Shown: positions 36,118-44,545 of the stretch, in pieces
How positions within the stretch are numbered: the first letter of the stretch is position 1
Layout: every line of letters starts with the position of its first letter
Source of the DNA: PXAP01 sp046483315
Lineage (GTDB): Bacteria; Bacteroidota; Bacteroidia; Bacteroidales; PUMT01
Assembly (NCBI GenBank): GCA_046483315.1
Contig: JAWODJ010000072.1
Location: forward strand, 1 to 64,000
Length of the DNA: 64,000 nucleotides
Direction of reading: 5' to 3'
Notes under the pieces: generated by a model
Databases searched by the model: none
Told to the model about the DNA's origin: nothing
Seen by the model: only the letters and a program-made list of their open reading frames with translations
Program-made: the position numbers and the translations under genes

Positions 36118-36753
36118 ATGGAAGATGACAAACAAGCCCTGGTATATTCAGGCGCAGTCATAGAGTTTGTGGCGGTAGCCAATGAGATGTGCAGCTTCCT
36201 GGAACAGGCAGGCGGTTTTTCAAGGGTCGATTTTGTTGATAAAACCAGGAAAATTCTTCCGCTGCTCTATTATAAGGCATCATTACTTCCTGTTACGGAG
36301 GCAGTTCTTGAAGACGGAACTGAAAAATTTGTTACGGAAGAGGATTGGCAAAACGTGCATAATGCCATATTAAATAAACTGGGAAGGCACAATGATTATC
36401 CTGAGGTAATAGATCCTGTCATCAAAGATACTGAAGACAGGGTAGGAGGAAGCATTGCTGAAAACCTTGCAGATATCTATCAGGATCTCAAGGATTTTGT
36501 AATGCTTTATCGTATGGGAACCCTTGAGTTGATGAATGATGCATTGTGGGAGTGCATGCAGCATTTTGATCAGGGATGGGGACAGAAACTGTTAAACAGT
36601 CTGCGGGCCATTCATAACCTGATACATGGAGGTGAGTCTCTTGATGAGGAAGATGATGACGAGAATGAAGATACTGCGTTCAAAAGAGATACCGGGAAAT
36701 GGATTTTTTCACAAAGACAAAAACTTTGGAATGAGGACAAGGATAAAGAGTGA
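36118..36753 (+). CDS. DUF5063 family protein
   Basis: A 211-aa helical acidic protein belonging to DUF5063 of Bacteroidota; the function is unknown. The ATG at 36118 is chosen because the in-frame upstream stretch is a TTG-led sequence without family similarity. Its C-terminal region is very acidic (GGESLDEEDDDENEDT) and then ends in a Trp-rich tail. Its last 23 bases overlap the start of the RNase D-like gene, implying coupled translation and possibly shared function. Confidence 0.85.
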   Translation: MEDDKQALVYSGAVIEFVAVANEMCSFLEQAGGFSRVDFVDKTRKILPLLYYKASLLPVTEAVLEDGTEKFVTEEDWQNVHNAILNKLGRHNDYPEVIDPVIKDTEDRVGGSIAENLADIYQDLKDFVMLYRMGTLELMNDALWECMQHFDQGWGQKLLNSLRAIHNLIHGGESLDEEDDDENEDTAFKRDTGKWIFSQRQKLWNEDKDKE

Positions 36754-37330
36754 TACTTTTTCACCATCTGTTTCGGGTGATGAAATAAAGACTTTGCCAT
36801 TATCATCTTTTGGGGGTGAGATAATTGTGGTGGATGACCCTGAGGCAGTCCCCGAAGCCGTTGATATGCTTAAAAGCTATGATGTTCTTGGTTTTGACAC
36901 AGAGACAAAGCCCGCTTTCAGAAAGGGAATTATTAATGGTGTTGCCCTTTTGCAGTTATCTTCAAGTGAAAGAGCTTTTGTTTTCAGGCTTAATATGACC
37001 GGATTGCCCGCACCCCTTGTTTCGTTGCTGTCAGACAGTAAAGTTATCAAAGTTGGCGCCGCAATAAGGGATGACTTAAAATCACTTAATAAACTGGCTC
37101 CTTTCAAACCAGCCGGATTTGTGGAATTGCAGGATTTGGTTAAGGAGTATAATATCAGTGACAGCGGACTGAGAAAGATAGCCGCAATAGTTCTTGGTAT
37201 TCAGATATCAAAGTCACAGCAGGTGTCAAACTGGGAAAGGAAGGTGCTGACCGATGCCCAGCTGATCTATGCTGCAACCGATGCCTGGGTTTGCCATGAG
37301 GTATACAGGAAACTGGTTGGTTTACAATAG
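36731..37330 (+). CDS. RNase D-like 3'-5' exonuclease domain protein
   Basis: A 199-aa DEDDy-type exonuclease. Exo I is VLGFDTETKP, Exo II lies in KVGAAIRDDLKSLNKL, and Exo III is LIYAATDAWVCHEVY with the catalytic Tyr. There is no HRDC domain, so it is a single-domain relative of RNase D and WRN exonuclease. The ATG at 36731 overlaps the DUF5063 gene; a longer frame start at 36626 would give an N-terminus without similarity. The substrate could be RNA or DNA. Confidence 0.88.
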   Translation: MRTRIKSDTFSPSVSGDEIKTLPLSSFGGEIIVVDDPEAVPEAVDMLKSYDVLGFDTETKPAFRKGIINGVALLQLSSSERAFVFRLNMTGLPAPLVSLLSDSKVIKVGAAIRDDLKSLNKLAPFKPAGFVELQDLVKEYNISDSGLRKIAAIVLGIQISKSQQVSNWERKVLTDAQLIYAATDAWVCHEVYRKLVGLQ

Positions 37331-37436
37331 TCTTGTCAGGGGAATCAGGTATAACGGGTTAATATACAGGCATTCTTTCTTCAGGTGCAGCCGGCCTGAG
37401 ATCAATCTCTTTTATCCTTGAATACATACAAAGTCA

Positions 37437-38201
37437 TTACCTTGTGAAAATCCATTCTCTTTCATTACTGAGGTTGTCATCATAACTGTAACCTTCTTCA
37501 TTAAAGAGTTTCATATCTTCAGCCTTTTCAATCCTGTTCTGAATTATAAACCTGCACATCATTCCCCTTGCCTTTTTGGCATGGATACCGACCACCTTAT
37601 ACTTGTTGCCCTTGAATTCCTTAAAAACAGGGGTCACCACATCTTCTTCAAGCATGGATTTGTCAATGGCCTTAAAGTATTCCTGGCTGGCAAGGTTTAC
37701 CAGAACCTTCTCCTTATGCTCTTTAAGGTTTTCGTTAATGGCAGAAGTTATTGTTTCTGTCCAGAAACCGTAGAGGTTTTTTCCGCCGAAAGGCTTAAAC
37801 TTTGTTCCCATTTCCAGGCGGTACGGCTGAATCATGTCCAGCGGGCGCAAAACCCCGTAAAGACCTGAAAGAATACGAAGGTGATCCTGCGCAAATTCAA
37901 GGTCTTCACGCGAAAAAGTGTCTGCCGACATGCCCCTGTAAACATCACCCTTGAAGGCATGGATTGCCGGTTTTGCATTTTCCGGATTAAAGGGAGTTTT
38001 CCATTTTGAATGCCGTTCAAATGTAAGGTTTGCAATATCATCACTTACGTTCATCAGCACAGCCAGATCCTTCGGGGAGAATTGCCGTATCACGTCAATT
38101 ATTTCGGCTGATTTATCAAGAAATTCAGGTGTGGTGTAATTTCTTCCCTTGGTTTTTGTTTTGAAATCCAGCTTTTTGGCCGGAGAGATAACTGTTATCA
38201 T
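37437..38201 (-). CDS. yaaA: YaaA peroxide-stress family protein
   Basis: YaaA/DUF328 protein (254 aa). It begins MITVISPAKKLDF and carries LSGLYGVLRPLDMIQPYRLEMG (about 115-136) and the C-terminal KKARGMMCRFIIQNRI, the conserved family blocks. E. coli YaaA limits free iron and protects DNA during peroxide stress and is a DNA-binding HeH-motif protein. It is monocistronic, convergent with the RNase D-like gene. Confidence 0.95.
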   Translation of the reverse strand: MITVISPAKKLDFKTKTKGRNYTTPEFLDKSAEIIDVIRQFSPKDLAVLMNVSDDIANLTFERHSKWKTPFNPENAKPAIHAFKGDVYRGMSADTFSREDLEFAQDHLRILSGLYGVLRPLDMIQPYRLEMGTKFKPFGGKNLYGFWTETITSAINENLKEHKEKVLVNLASQEYFKAIDKSMLEEDVVTPVFKEFKGNKYKVVGIHAKKARGMMCRFIIQNRIEKAEDMKLFNEEGYSYDDNLSNEREWIFTR

Positions 38202-38652
38202 ACCTTGTTATAAAATTGGTTTCAATTTATTATTGTGATCTGAATTATAAACAACCGGATTTGTGTTAGGTTCAGTGTTTTTTTATAAATTGCATAAGTA
38301 TGACTCCTCTACGGGGGAGTGGATAATGGAAAGCATCAGATATGAAATTCTTATTTGCAGATCATCCCGCAAGGGAGATCTTCTGACAGGAAGGTTTGAA
38401 TACAGATAGCTTTATATAAAGGGCATACAATATTGTTGATAATTAGGTATATATTATTATCCGACGGTCAATATGTCCTCGTTTTTAATCTCATCCAACG
38501 GATTTCAGGGACAATTTGACTGTTTTGTCGTGCTGTTTACCTTTGGTCTCGTTTTTGATAATTAACCATTGGCTGATATGATATATTTTTCAGTTTTATT
38601 TGTAAAGTAAGCTGTGTAATGTTGTATCATGTATGATTAAAAACGGGGAAAT
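38202..38652. other. 451-bp intergenic region with two hairpins
   Basis: No coding frame over 60 residues and no tRNA is seen. It holds two RNA-like hairpins (38303-38320 and 38360-38380), a 12-bp palindrome CTTTATATAAAG at 38410-38421, and TTGATAATTA repeated at 38436 and 38555. It separates the divergent yaaA and dnaJ-like genes, so promoters for both must lie here, but no full consensus pair was found close to either start. Confidence 0.5.
38303..38380 (+). ncRNA. candidate structured RNA with two tetraloop hairpins
   Basis: Hairpin 1 (38303-38320) is ACTCCTC-TACG-GGGGAGT: a seven-pair stem with one U-G pair closed by a UNCG-class loop. Hairpin 2 (38360-38380) is GATC-A-TCCC-GCAA-GGGA-GATC: eight pairs with one bulged A and a GNRA loop. 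Both loops and the U-G pair are favourable only on the plus strand. A weak promoter-like TTTG-N20-TATAAATTG lies at 38260-38292, just before hairpin 1. No T-run follows. Whether it is transcribed is unknown. Confidence 0.3.
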
Positions 38653-39612
38653 ATGGATTATAAAGATTATTACAGCATACTCGGAGTTTCAAAAAATGCT
38701 TCTCAGGATGATATTAAAAAGGCCTACAGGAAGCTTGCCGTAAAATACCATCCTGATAAAAATAAGGGAGATAAGAAGGCAGAAGATAAATTCAAGGAGA
38801 TAAGTGAAGCTTATGAAGTGCTGAAGGACACTGAAAAACGGAAAAAATATGATAAGCTTGGATCAGACTGGAAGCATTATGAACATGCCGGTGCCGGTTA
38901 TGATGAGGGTTTTGACTGGTCTCAATTCGGAAGAACAGGCAGGGGCGGTTCTTTCAGGTATGAAAGTGATCCGGGGGATATCTTTGGTGAAGAGGGGACC
39001 GGGTTTTCGGATTTCTTTAATGCTTTCTTCGGCACTGCCGGAGGCAGATCAGCCGGGGGGTTCAGGGAACGAAAGATTAGAGGGCACGATCTTAAGGCAG
39101 ATATTGAACTGACGTTTTATGAAGCCTATCACGGTACTACCAGGATATTGAACCTTGACGGCGAAAAGCTCAGGGTAAGTATAAAACCCGGGGCCAGGCA
39201 AGGTCAGGAACTTAGAATAAGGGAAAAGGGAGGTAAAGGGTCTGGCGGAGGAGCACGTGGAGATATATACGTAAAGATCAGGGTGAAACCCGATCCCAAT
39301 TATAAAGTTGACGGAAATAATATTGTCAGGAAAGTTCCTGTAAACCTGTACACTGCTGTTCTTGGCGGCAAACTCAAGGTTGCAACACCCTCAGGTGACC
39401 TTAATATCACTGTGCCAAAAGGTACTCAGCCGGGTAAAGTTCTGCGGTTAAAAGGCAGGGGTATGCCAGTTTACGGTAAAAATGGTTCAAGGGGAGATCT
39501 TCTTCTGAAGCTGAAGGTGAAACTTCCGGAGAGCCTTAGCGATGAAGAAACAAAACTTTTCAGTAAACTAAAACAGATAAATGACCGCAGGCAGGGATTC
39601 AATATGAACTGA
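38653..39612 (+). CDS. DnaJ/CbpA-type co-chaperone
   Basis: A 319-aa J-domain protein. The J domain (about 3-68) has the HPDKNKGD loop that stimulates DnaK. A Gly/Phe-rich linker (about 75-140) follows, then the two C-terminal substrate-binding folds (about 145-310: ADIELTFYEAYHGTTR, LKGRGMPVYGKNGSRGDLLL). No Cys-rich zinc region is present, so it is the CbpA class rather than DnaJ itself. It is monocistronic, 31 bases before a glycosyltransferase. Confidence 0.94.
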   Translation: MDYKDYYSILGVSKNASQDDIKKAYRKLAVKYHPDKNKGDKKAEDKFKEISEAYEVLKDTEKRKKYDKLGSDWKHYEHAGAGYDEGFDWSQFGRTGRGGSFRYESDPGDIFGEEGTGFSDFFNAFFGTAGGRSAGGFRERKIRGHDLKADIELTFYEAYHGTTRILNLDGEKLRVSIKPGARQGQELRIREKGGKGSGGGARGDIYVKIRVKPDPNYKVDGNNIVRKVPVNLYTAVLGGKLKVATPSGDLNITVPKGTQPGKVLRLKGRGMPVYGKNGSRGDLLLKLKVKLPESLSDEETKLFSKLKQINDRRQGFNMN

Positions 39613-39643
39613 CAGCATATAAGGTATCATTAAAACTAAGTAC

Positions 39644-41887
39644 ATGAAGATAGCATTTATCAGTACCTATCCACCAAGGAAATGCGGAATAGGGACTTTC
39701 GCCAGCAACATGGTAAGGTCCCTTCTTGCCAACACAAATGAGAATAAGCCTTCTGACAGTACGATGATACTGGCCCTGAATGATGACCATCAGGAGTATG
39801 ATTACCCCGAAGAGGTGAAGTTTATAATTCGCCAGAACCGTCAGAGGGACTATGTAAACGCTGCGAAGTTCATAAATTTCAGCGATTCCGATGTATGTAT
39901 CCTGGAACATGAATTCGGGATATTCGGCGGTGATGACGGGGTCTTTGTCCTGCCACTGCTGCACAGGCTGGAGATACCGCTTATTGTAACTTTCCATACT
40001 GTTCTGCGCGAACCCTCATATACCCAGCGTTCCATAGTCCAGGCAATAGGGAAAAAGGCTGCACGCATAACAGTGATGAGCAGGCGGGCCATCGATTTTC
40101 TTGTCGGTATTTACGGTATTCCCTCCGAAAAAATAATATTCATTGAGCATGGTGTCCCCGAGTTTGAGAAGCTTTCGCGGAAAAAAGCGAAGGAGAGGTT
40201 CGGACTGGAGGACAGGAAGGTTCTGCTGACTTTCGGACTGTTAAGCAGGAACAAAGGCATAGAAACAGTTATTAATGCACTGCCGGAAGTTGTCCGGAAA
40301 AACCCTGAAGTGCTTTACATTATACTCGGTGCGACACATCCTTCTGTACTCAGGCATGTGGGTGAGGAATACAGGAATTACCTTAAAAGGATTGTGAAAA
40401 CCAAAGGACTTGACAAGAATGTATATTTTAATAATGAATTTGTTTACGAGACCAGGCTTTTTGAATATCTGTGTGCCACCGATATTTATATTACACCCTA
40501 TCTGAGCGAGGCCCAGATAACCAGCGGAACTCTTTCCTATGCGGTTGGTGCCGGGTGTGCGGTAGTATCTACTCCTTACTGGCATGCACAGGAGCTGCTT
40601 GACAACGGGCGGGGAAAGTTGTTTGACTTTAAGGATACAGATCAATTGTCCGTTATTCTAAACGAACTGCTTACCGACGACAGTAAACTGAATAAACTGA
40701 GGGAGAGTGCCATGGATTACGGAAAAAAGATCCGCTGGCCCAAAATCGGGAAACAATACCTTTCTCTTAGTGAGTATGTTGCTGATAACCTCGATAATAA
40801 TATAAAGCAAGTCAGGCCTCCCATTGATGTGGCACTGATGCCTGCCTATGATCTGACACATGTTAAAAGACTTACAGACGATACAGGTATAGTTCAGCAC
40901 GCCAAATTCGGGATTCCCAACCTGAAAGAGGGATATTGTGTTGATGATAATTCACGCGCCCTGCTTATGGTGGTACAGGCATGGCGTCAGAACAAGGATA
41001 AGGATTCTCTTGAACTTATGCCTGTTTACCTGAGCTTCATCCATTACATGCAGAGAGAAAACGGGAACTTCAGGAATTTCCTTTCTTTTAGTCGTCAGTT
41101 TCTTGATGAATACGGGTCGGAAGATTCATTTGGCAGGACTGTATGGGCACTGGGTTACCTGATCAGGTTTGCACCCAATGATGCCTTTAAGCAGATAGGA
41201 AGGGAGATCTTTTATGACTCGGTTAAGTATTTTGACCAGCTTGGGTCATTAAGGGGGATAGCAAATACAATTATCGGGATAAGCTATTATCTTAAGGAGT
41301 CTTCAGATGATGATCAAATGCTGGATATAATGAAAAAGCTTGTCCGCAGGCTCACAGATGCATATAATGCCAGCAGCACCGACGACTGGAGATGGTTTGA
41401 GGAGGTAATGACATACGATAACGGCATACTTCCGCTGGCCCTTTTCTGTGCCCATGAAATTACAGGAGAAGAGGATCTGCTGGTGATTGCAAAAGAAAGC
41501 ACCGCTTTTCTGGAATCGGTGGTATTCAGGCAGGGCTGTCTTGCACCGGTTGGCAACGCGGACTGGTACAGGAAGGGAGGTGAAATACCGGAGTATGACC
41601 AGCAGTCCATCGATGTTATGGCGATAGTTATGCTTTATTACCAGGCGTTTCAGGCTACAAGGGAATCCTGTTATATAGAGAGGATGTTCGAGTCGTACAT
41701 GTGGTTCCTGGGAGAGAATTCACTGCGGCTGCCTCTTTTTGATCATGAGACAATGGGGAGTTGTGACGGGCTTGATGCCAGGGGGCTGAACAGAAACCAG
41801 GGTGCTGAAAGCACACTGGCATACTGGATATCGCATCTTACCGTGCTTGCAGCCCAGGAGAAGGAACACCTTTTTATCAACAGTTGA
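39644..41887 (+). CDS. GT4-type glycosyltransferase fused to a C-terminal glycoside-hydrolase-like domain
   Basis: A 747-aa cytoplasmic protein. The N-terminal part (about 1-385) is a GT-B, GT4-like glycosyltransferase: PRKCGIGTFASNMVRSL, HEFGIFGG, TFGLLSRNKGIETVI and the nucleotide-sugar motif SGTLSYAVGAGCAVV. The C-terminal part (about 400-747) is helical with repeated aromatic segments (GYCVDDNSRALLMVVQAW, DDWRWFEEVMTYDNGILPLAL), resembling an alpha/alpha-barrel carbohydrate-active domain. Similar fusions occur in Bacteroidota near mannoside-processing genes. No signal peptide is present. Substrate and product are unknown. Confidence 0.85.
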   Translation: MKIAFISTYPPRKCGIGTFASNMVRSLLANTNENKPSDSTMILALNDDHQEYDYPEEVKFIIRQNRQRDYVNAAKFINFSDSDVCILEHEFGIFGGDDGVFVLPLLHRLEIPLIVTFHTVLREPSYTQRSIVQAIGKKAARITVMSRRAIDFLVGIYGIPSEKIIFIEHGVPEFEKLSRKKAKERFGLEDRKVLLTFGLLSRNKGIETVINALPEVVRKNPEVLYIILGATHPSVLRHVGEEYRNYLKRIVKTKGLDKNVYFNNEFVYETRLFEYLCATDIYITPYLSEAQITSGTLSYAVGAGCAVVSTPYWHAQELLDNGRGKLFDFKDTDQLSVILNELLTDDSKLNKLRESAMDYGKKIRWPKIGKQYLSLSEYVADNLDNNIKQVRPPIDVALMPAYDLTHVKRLTDDTGIVQHAKFGIPNLKEGYCVDDNSRALLMVVQAWRQNKDKDSLELMPVYLSFIHYMQRENGNFRNFLSFSRQFLDEYGSEDSFGRTVWALGYLIRFAPNDAFKQIGREIFYDSVKYFDQLGSLRGIANTIIGISYYLKESSDDDQMLDIMKKLVRRLTDAYNASSTDDWRWFEEVMTYDNGILPLALFCAHEITGEEDLLVIAKESTAFLESVVFRQGCLAPVGNADWYRKGGEIPEYDQQSIDVMAIVMLYYQAFQATRESCYIERMFESYMWFLGENSLRLPLFDHETMGSCDGLDARGLNRNQGAESTLAYWISHLTVLAAQEKEHLFINS

Positions 41888-41950
41888 TATTTGTATTGTC
41901 CGATGAAGGTTAAAGTCGTATCTTGCAGTAACTGGAAAATTTATAATGAT

Positions 41951-42259
41951 ATGATAGTAACACTGGTTTACGTATATGTAAAAAAAGAGCACCTGGATGA
42001 TTTTATCAGGGAAACAGGTAAAAATCACATTGAGTCTTTAAAGGAACCGGGAAACCTCCGCTTCGACATTCTGCAGGAGGCTGCCGACCGGTGCCGGTTT
42101 ACTCTTTATGAGGCTTATGTATCAGAAAAGGCAGCTGCCGCACATAAGGATACACCTCATTACAAGGCATGGCGCAGTGCCGTGGAGCCCTGGATGGCCG
42201 GGCCCCGTAAAGGTGTAAAGCATAATATTATGTTTCCTGAAAACACTGAATTATGGTAG
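41951..42259 (+). CDS. LsrG-like antibiotic biosynthesis monooxygenase-fold protein
   Basis: A 102-aa single-domain ferredoxin-like ABM protein. It matches E. coli LsrG, as I recall it, over most of its length: VTLV at the start, GNLRFDILQ, LYEAY, HKDTPHYK and MAGPRK. LsrG acts on the phospho-AI-2 breakdown product P-HPD. The ATG at 41951 is chosen because upstream residues have no similarity. It overlaps the following alcohol dehydrogenase by 7 bases (ATGGTAG), so the two are translationally coupled. No other lsr gene is nearby, so the substrate may differ. Confidence 0.82.
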   Translation: MIVTLVYVYVKKEHLDDFIRETGKNHIESLKEPGNLRFDILQEAADRCRFTLYEAYVSEKAAAAHKDTPHYKAWRSAVEPWMAGPRKGVKHNIMFPENTELW

Positions 42260-43428
42260 CAGATTTTTTTTTCGGCAGGCTTCCGGTTATCCATTTCGGT
42301 GTCGGTGCTGCCGAAATGACCGTGCCGCTTTTGCATAAGTTTGGAAACAGCACCCTTATGGTAACTGGAAGTTCTTCATTCATTGAAGGAGAGAGTGGAA
42401 AAAGATTGATGCATGAACTTGCATCTGCCGGCATGGATTATGATATTGTGACTGTTGCAGGTGAACCTGTTACAAATAAAATCGATGAAATTACCGCCCG
42501 GATGAGAAAATATCCGCCGGCATCTGTTCTGGCGGTCGGGGGAGGAAGTGTTCTGGATGCCGGTAAGGCTATTTCGGCAATGATACCTGTTGATGGCGTG
42601 GTATGGGACTATCTTGAGGGTAACCCTGCCATGAGGCCTCATCCCGGAAGCAAAGTACCCTTTATTGCCGTGCCCACAACAGCAGGCACAGGAAGCGAGG
42701 CAACAAAAAATGCTGTTCTTTCAACAACCGGCACTCCTGTGATGAAGCGGTCACTCAGGCATGACAATTTTGTTCCTGACGCTGCGATTGTCGATCCTTC
42801 ACTCACTCTTACCTGTCCTCCCGACGTAACAGCCGCCAGCGGGCTCGATGCAATTACGCAGTTGCTTGAAGCTTATCTGTCTGTACAGGCTTCACCCGTG
42901 ACTGATGCTTTGGCTTTAAGCGGACTCCAGCGCGGGTTCGCAGGCATTCGGCGGGTGTTTGAATCCGGATACGATATTGATGCCCGGACAGATATGTCCT
43001 ATGCAGCCCTGATGTCGGGTATTGTTCTTGCCGGTGCGGGACTGGGTGCGGTGCATGGATTTGCTTCGGTGCTGGGCCCCCTTTACGATATCCCTCATGG
43101 TGTGATATGCGGAACCCTGCTCGGTGCTGTTACCAGGACCAATATAAATAAATTAAAGGAATCCGGTTCCGGCAACAGGTACCTTGAAAAATATGTTACC
43201 GCCGGGAAACTCATATGTGAAGGTAAGGACATGGGAGATGATCATTACCTTTCATGTCTGACCGAAAGTATTGACTGTCTTATTGAAGATATGGAAATGC
43301 CCAAACTTGAAAGGTTTGGTGTTGATAATGCCGGTTGTGCTTTAGTTGCCGGGAAAACGGGAATAAAGAATAACCCGGTTGGCCTTGACCGGGACGAGCT
43401 TGAAAAGATATTGCTGTCAAGGCTGTAA
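42253..43428 (+). CDS. iron-containing alcohol dehydrogenase
   Basis: Group III Fe-dependent dehydrogenase (391 aa). The NAD(P)-binding motif is AVGGGSVLDAGKAIS (about 94-108), the TTAGTGSEATKNAV block follows (about 140), and the metal-binding histidines are in VHGFASVLGPLYDIPHGVICG. The final part (CEGKDMGDD onward) is normal for the family. It overlaps the LsrG-like gene by 7 bases; both probably act on the same carbonyl compound. The substrate is unknown; family members reduce aldehydes, lactaldehyde or 1,3-diols. Confidence 0.92.
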   Translation: MVADFFFGRLPVIHFGVGAAEMTVPLLHKFGNSTLMVTGSSSFIEGESGKRLMHELASAGMDYDIVTVAGEPVTNKIDEITARMRKYPPASVLAVGGGSVLDAGKAISAMIPVDGVVWDYLEGNPAMRPHPGSKVPFIAVPTTAGTGSEATKNAVLSTTGTPVMKRSLRHDNFVPDAAIVDPSLTLTCPPDVTAASGLDAITQLLEAYLSVQASPVTDALALSGLQRGFAGIRRVFESGYDIDARTDMSYAALMSGIVLAGAGLGAVHGFASVLGPLYDIPHGVICGTLLGAVTRTNINKLKESGSGNRYLEKYVTAGKLICEGKDMGDDHYLSCLTESIDCLIEDMEMPKLERFGVDNAGCALVAGKTGIKNNPVGLDRDELEKILLSRL

Positions 43429-43503
43429 TACAAGATTTTACAGGCAAATTATTATTTCCCGCCGGGGGAATATCTGTTGTGATTAATAGTGCCTGGTTTT
43501 GCT

Positions 43504-43866
43504 TTAATAACTGTGTCTGCCGTGCCGCGGCGGCCCGAGCAGTCTTTCAATCAGGTATGTTGCTACCGACAGCAGAATGCTGAATATTATGGCTTTTCCG
43601 AAGGTTTCCACATAAAAGCCACTGATCCAGCTCCCTGCCATCCATATCAGGAAACCGTTGATCACCAGAAGAAATAACCCGAAAGTAAAAATGGTTACCG
43701 GTATGGTAAGTATTATCAGAATCGGTTTTACTATCAGGTTCAGAAGTGCAAGGACAAGGGTTACCCACAAGGCCGATGTAAAAGATAATACTTCAACTCC
43801 CGGGATGAGCCAGGCAATTCCCATCACGGCAAGGGCTATAAGAATAAATTTGGCAATGGTACGCAT
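43504..43866 (-). CDS. four-helix holin-superfamily-like membrane protein
   Basis: A 120-aa protein with four membrane helices (KFILIALAVMGIAWLIPGVEVL, SALWVTLVLALLNLIVKPILIIL, IPVTIFTFGLFLLVINGFLIWMA, AIIFSILLSVATYLIERLL), typical of the chromosomal phage-holin-4-2 superfamily (PF04020 type). These are housekeeping membrane proteins of unknown role; the name does not indicate a phage here. It converges with the alcohol dehydrogenase gene across 75 bases containing a TTCCC/GGGAA hairpin (43456-43470). Confidence 0.85.
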   Translation of the reverse strand: MRTIAKFILIALAVMGIAWLIPGVEVLSFTSALWVTLVLALLNLIVKPILIILTIPVTIFTFGLFLLVINGFLIWMAGSWISGFYVETFGKAIIFSILLSVATYLIERLLGPPRHGRHSY

Positions 43867-44086
43867 AACGATATAAATTATTTATTTTCAAATTTAAGTA
43901 ACATTAGTTTCATATCTGTTATTATAATGAAAAAGACACTTTTACTGTAAGTGAAATCGACGAAGCCAGTCTTTTTATCCGAAAATACAACCGGTCATCC
44001 GTTTTTCAATATATGTATAAGGATCATCCGGCCTGCCATAATTTTTAAAAAAACTGAAATATAGAGTATTATTGTAAATAAAGAAG

Positions 44087-44094
44087 TACCTTTG
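44087..44094 (+). promoter_or_regulatory. possible -7 element for the RRM gene
   Basis: TACCTTTG matches TAnnTTTG and lies 53 bases before the ATG. No TTG box at 19-21 bases is seen, so support is partial. Confidence 0.3.
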
Positions 44095-44146
44095 AATAGT
44101 TTTTTATATTAATAGTTTATAGTTATCTAAAACAAATTATTCAAGT

Positions 44147-44443
44147 ATGAAGATTTATGTAGGAAACCTCAATTATAAAACTACTGAGGACGAGATTCAC
44201 CAGATTTTTTCGGATTTTGGAGAAGTAAAATCCGCACAGATTATTACAGACAGAATGAGTGGCCGGTCCAAAGGATTCGGATTTGTAGAGATGGAAGATG
44301 AGGCAGAAGCAAAAGAAGCCATTGAAGCGTTAAACGAGACGGAACTTGCACAAAGGAACATTGTTGTAAACGAGGCCCGCCCAATGAACCCTGATGGCCC
44401 CAAAAGAGGAGGCCGCGGTCAGGACAGCAGAAGACGCTATTAA
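44147..44443 (+). CDS. RRM-domain RNA-binding protein
   Basis: A 98-aa glycine-rich-type RNA-binding protein with one RRM. RNP2 is KIYVGNL (2-8) and RNP1 is KGFGFVEM (about 42-49), with the aromatic residues that stack on RNA. The C-terminal tail (about 83-98) is Gly/Arg-rich (GGRGQDSRRRY). Such proteins are abundant in Bacteroidota and often act in RNA chaperoning or cold response; the function here is not shown. It is monocistronic, followed by a likely terminator. Confidence 0.93.
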   Translation: MKIYVGNLNYKTTEDEIHQIFSDFGEVKSAQIITDRMSGRSKGFGFVEMEDEAEAKEAIEALNETELAQRNIVVNEARPMNPDGPKRGGRGQDSRRRY

Positions 44444-44478
44444 TAACGTCCCTGAAATTTATTTTTACAGATTAACTG

Positions 44479-44506
44479 CCGGGGGCTATGATTCCCGGTT
44501 GTTTTT
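44479..44506 (+). terminator. probable intrinsic terminator of the RRM gene
   Basis: CCGGG (44479-44483) pairs with CCCGG (44494-44498) around a 10-base loop, and is followed by TTGTTTTT. It lies 36 bases after the RRM stop and before the tex start. Confidence 0.5.
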
Positions 44507-44545
44507 GCTGTATATCCCGGATCCGGTCCATAAAAATTGTTTTTT

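Noticed and set aside
43504..43866. Phage remnant indicated by a holin-like gene
   Set aside because: The family is chromosomal and widespread in Bacteroidota; no other phage gene is near.
43867..44146. tRNA or other RNA gene in the 280-bp gap
   Set aside because: No cloverleaf or T-loop motif could be found by eye; the region is AT-rich with only a -7-like element.
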